Positions 61,324-64,000 of a DNA stretch of 64,000 nucleotides are shown here, piece after piece. The notes beneath the pieces are model-generated. The model had not been told where the DNA came from and did no database searches. It saw only the letters and a program-made list of their open reading frames with translations. The DNA is taken from positions 41,022,609-41,086,608 of the forward strand of contig NC_043978.1 of the NCBI RefSeq assembly GCF_902148855.1. The letters run 5' to 3'. The first letter of the stretch is position 1. Every line of letters starts with the position of its first letter. This stretch comes from Sphaeramia orbicularis. Lineage: Eukaryota > Chordata > Actinopteri > Kurtiformes > Apogonidae. Position numbers and translations under genes: made by a program.

Positions 61324-61579
61324 TCAGGAGGCTTTGTCTTCACCTCCTGTAACAAAGAGGTGAACAGTCTTATGGGAACTGAGCATTTGTCCGGCTCGCT
61401 GGGCGCCACTGATGGCAGCCAGTTTGTGGGCATCGTAGCGGGAGTAGAGAGCGGTGCAGGTCCAGCTGGCCTCTTCGCCCTGACCCCCCTCTGCCAACAT
61501 ATTACAAACTTCACTGTAGAAGTGAGGGTAGGAAGGAAGTCCGTAAAATATCAGGTTCTGGATCCCTTTGATGGTGTAT
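61324..61579 (-). CDS. utp25: utp25 (def/DIEXF), last coding exon
   Basis: This is the C-terminal 84 codons of Utp25, the nucleolar small-subunit processome factor also called digestive organ expansion factor. The exon starts after a good acceptor (ttttttcag) with one base completing the previous codon. It encodes motifs shared with the human C-terminus: [20 protein letters not shown], then [30 protein letters not shown] and VHLFVTGGE before TGA. The frame is intact. No preceding exon was recognised in 61580-64000, so the rest of the gene lies beyond the right edge or in a short exon I missed. It is on the same strand as the transporter array and is the single-copy anchor of the window. Confidence 0.9.
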
Positions 61580-61692
61580 CTGAAAAAACAAAACCAATAT
61601 TGAGCTTGAATCAGCTATTGTAAAAATAAACCATCAGAAAAAGGAGGAGGAATTATATTCTGTTAAATATAATTAAAGCGTAATTATTATTT

Positions 61693-62263
61693 ACCTCCAC
61701 CAAGGACGGCGTAGGTTATGTTTTCATCGAGGTTTGTCTGTTAGCAAGATAACTCAAAAAGTTATGGACGGATTTGGATGAAATTTTCAGGAATGTTCAT
61801 ACTGGCACAAGGGACAAATGATAAAATTTTTGTGGTGATCAAGTTGTGTTGTGTGGGGGATCTGCCTTGGTGGAGGTTTGTGCTCTCTGAGTGCTTTTCT
61901 GGCTACAAATAAAATGGGGAACTGTAAGATGCTGAATGGTAAAATGCAAAAACAAATTAGAAAAGCATGCAGACCTCCGCCAAAGCAGATCAGTCGTCCC
62001 CCCCCAATCAGCACCAAAATTTAATCATTTGTTCCTTGTGCCAGTATCAAAATTTCATGAAAATCCTTCCATAACTTTGATTTATCTTGCTAACAGACAG
62101 ACAAAAATCCCCCCTCATCACCACCAAAATTTAATCATTTGTTCCTTGTGCCAGTATCAACATTTCCTGAAAATTTCATCCAAATCAGTCCATAACTTTT
62201 TGAGTTATCTTGCTAACAGACAGACAAACAAACAAACAAACAAACAGACAAACCTCAATGAAA
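61693..62263. repeat. Foldback MITE copies, rearranged
   Basis: A forward copy (ACCTCCACCAAGG to GAGTGCTTTTCTGG, 61693-61902) is followed by inverted partial copies (about 61966-62098 and 62099-62263, ending in an ACAAACAAACAA tract). They are more diverged than those near 178 and 5445. They lie in the last intron of utp25. Confidence 0.65.
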
Positions 62264-63336
62264 ACAAAAAAAACAAAAAACATAGTAGATAATAAAACTT
62301 CTCAGCAAATCCTTCTGCATACATGAATCAACTCAGGTGATGAGACTTCAACCAACCTTTGACATACCTTGGACTTTTGAGCTCTGTAAAAGTCTCTGCA
62401 CTTACATCATAAAAAAGGTAACAGTACTGTCTTAGGCTGTGGTTACCTTTGTACAGTGCTATAATGAGTTCATGTATTCATTTCTCAGTTACTATACATT
62501 TCCTGTACATCCTGAGTGTATCTTATGACAGAAACTGAGAATCACTTAAACATAGTCATTATAACTTTGCAAAAACAACAAACCTGGTGTCCTAAAATGT
62601 TTGCAGTACTTAACAGTACCTGTTAACGGTCTTTAAAGGTAAAGAAATATGAAAATATTTCTTGTTTCTCTTGCTTGGAAAAAGCCTATTCAAACTTTGT
62701 CTTTGTAAAAAAAAGCAAGGTAGACAATGAGGAGAGTGAGCAGCATTAGCAAAAAAAAAAAAAGATGTTAAATTGAGAAGGTTTCTGCTGCTAATGGTTG
62801 GAAATACACAACTGTTAGAAAAACCATATGCCATCCTAATGAAGAATGTTTGAGTGGGAGATGGGAGGCTGGGCTGTCTCCTAGACAGACCTGGGATTGT
62901 TCTTCCACGAGTGTAAGAGTGGGCCCTGAAAAGGCAGTCCTTTGAGTTTGGTTTTCTTCATCATTGCTCATTTCTCCTTGTTGCAAGAAGAAATAACTTG
63001 ATTTTGATTCACATCCTGTTTTTTGTGATATTTTTGTAACCACCCCTGCCCAAAGGACTGCACCCAAAAATGTCCAGGACACAGTTACACAAGTAGAAAC
63101 AGTGATACTACTACAGTGATACAAGTAGAAGAGGAAAATTCAGGCAGAGTGGGATTTCAACAGAAAAATACACGATCACATACTTCTAGAGGTTCTTAAC
63201 TTCCTGAGATACAGCAATGCATTTTTGTCCAGTGTAGGGGACAAGAGCTTCACAGCTTTACTTAAAAAAAAAACAAAACAAAAAAACAAACCAACAAAAA
63301 ACCACTGTCCACTGCAAAAGATATTTCATTTTTAAA
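62264..63336. other. No gene seen (probably utp25 intron)
   Basis: AT-rich sequence with several A runs (for example 62750-62762 and 63263-63290). A 118-codon minus-strand frame at 62768-63124 has no recognisable domain and does not resemble Utp25. Confidence 0.4.
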
Positions 63337-63711
63337 CTAGAAGCACTCGGAGAGCGCAGACCTCTGCCAAGGCTGATCAGTGGGCCCCCCAACCCCCGAT
63401 CACCACCAAAATTTAATCATTTCTTCCTTATCCCATTTCCAACAAACCCTGAAAATTTCATCCAAATCTGTCCATAACTTTTTGAGTTATGTTGCACACT
63501 AACGATCAGTGGCCCCCCCCCCGTGGGCCCCCCCACCCCCGATCACCACCAAAATTGAATCATTTCTTCCTTATCCCATTTCCAACAAATCCTGAAAATT
63601 TCATCCAAATCTGTCCATAACTTTTTGAGTTATGTTGCTCACTAACGGACAGACAAACAGACAGACAAACAAACAAACCCTGGCAAAAACATAACCTCCT
63701 TGGCGGAGGTA
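63337..63711. repeat. Foldback MITE, inverted orientation
   Basis: Runs from CTAGAAGCACTCGGAGAGCG to CATAACCTCCTTGGCGGAGG, the reverse of the 178-682 element. The middle contains a direct repeat of the CCCCGATCACCACCAAAATT segment (about 63396 and 63539). Confidence 0.7.
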
Positions 63712-63892
63712 AAAAAGCATCTGAAAAAACTGATGTATTATGCTGTTACCAATCAAGGCAATTATTTAAGGTAAAAAAAGTCAAAACACTTTTACTAACT
63801 GGGTCTCAGGAGGTTAAAAGTTGAAAATAATACATATTTTACCTTTATACAATTTAAGGATGCTAGTAGTAGAGCATCTTTGGAAATCAACC

Positions 63893-64000
63893 CAGTTAGA
63901 AGTACACAGGTCACATCTTAAGGATCTCATAACCTCCTTAAATAAAATGATTAAGGAGGCAAGATCCAGCTATTTCCACAAACTTATAGCTACAAACAAG
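63893..64000 (+). repeat. LINE ORF2 fragment running off the right edge
   Basis: A 36-codon plus-strand frame reads LEVHRSHLKDL, then KEARSSYFHKLI, resembling the region just before the reverse-transcriptase domain in fish CR1/L2-type LINEs. Only this piece is inside the window. Confidence 0.5.

Noticed and set aside
61282-61623. 113-codon plus-strand frame
   Set aside because: Antisense to the utp25 last exon, whose minus-strand protein matches the known C-terminus and has a proper acceptor and stop.

Overview
The window is vertebrate, almost certainly teleost, genomic DNA. It is AT-rich and intron-bearing, with GT/AG exon junctions, and is packed with fish-type repeats: CR1/L2-like LINE tails, hAT-derived MITEs, a BEL/Pao relic and foldback MITEs. 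The host genes are all on the minus strand. They are a tandem array of b(0,+)AT-like (SLC7A9-type) light chains of heteromeric amino acid transporters, followed at the high-coordinate end by the last coding exon of utp25 (def/DIEXF).

Each complete transporter has a very long first coding exon of about 240 codons covering TM1-TM6. Five short exons of 134, 130, 125, 88 and 231 nt follow and encode TM7-TM12, giving 474 residues in all. Five sets of exons 2-6 are present, at 1687-2876, 6938-8125, 26201-27390, 36956-38146 and 48849-50038, plus a relic of a sixth at 22156-22348. There are nine first exons in three sequence classes. Type I exons lie directly before each 3-prime set (3719-4435, 8923-9639, 28187-28903, 38989-39705, 50836-51552). 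Type II exons (13361-14083, 31702-32425, 57459-58181) and the single type III exon (59663-60361) lie further upstream with no 3-prime exons of their own. All three classes end in a donor at the same codon and phase.

The main interpretation is a UGT1-like locus, in which alternative first exons share one constant 3-prime half. The clearest case is III-II-I-exons 2-6 at 60361-48849. Exon choice would swap TM1, TM3 and TM6 of the substrate site. Types II and III keep the TM6 Asp that human b(0,+)AT uses for cationic substrates (Asp233), whereas type I has Ala. This is inferred from genomic layout, and transcript data would decide it.

The array is built from three large tandem blocks: S1 (1 to about 22.05 kb), S2 (about 22.05-36.85 kb) and S3 (about 36.85-58.5 kb). 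Each has, in ascending order, a type I gene, a second type I gene and a type II exon. In S2 the first type I gene is deleted down to part of exon 6. S1 and S2 end in a BEL/Pao relic plus a broken DNA transposon, while S3 instead runs into the type III exon and utp25. Block-specific insertions (a LINE, hAT elements, a solo LTR, a 2.2 kb foldback element carrying 152-bp tandem repeats, a GATA microsatellite) date and distinguish the copies. No tRNA, rRNA, CRISPR or prokaryotic features were found.
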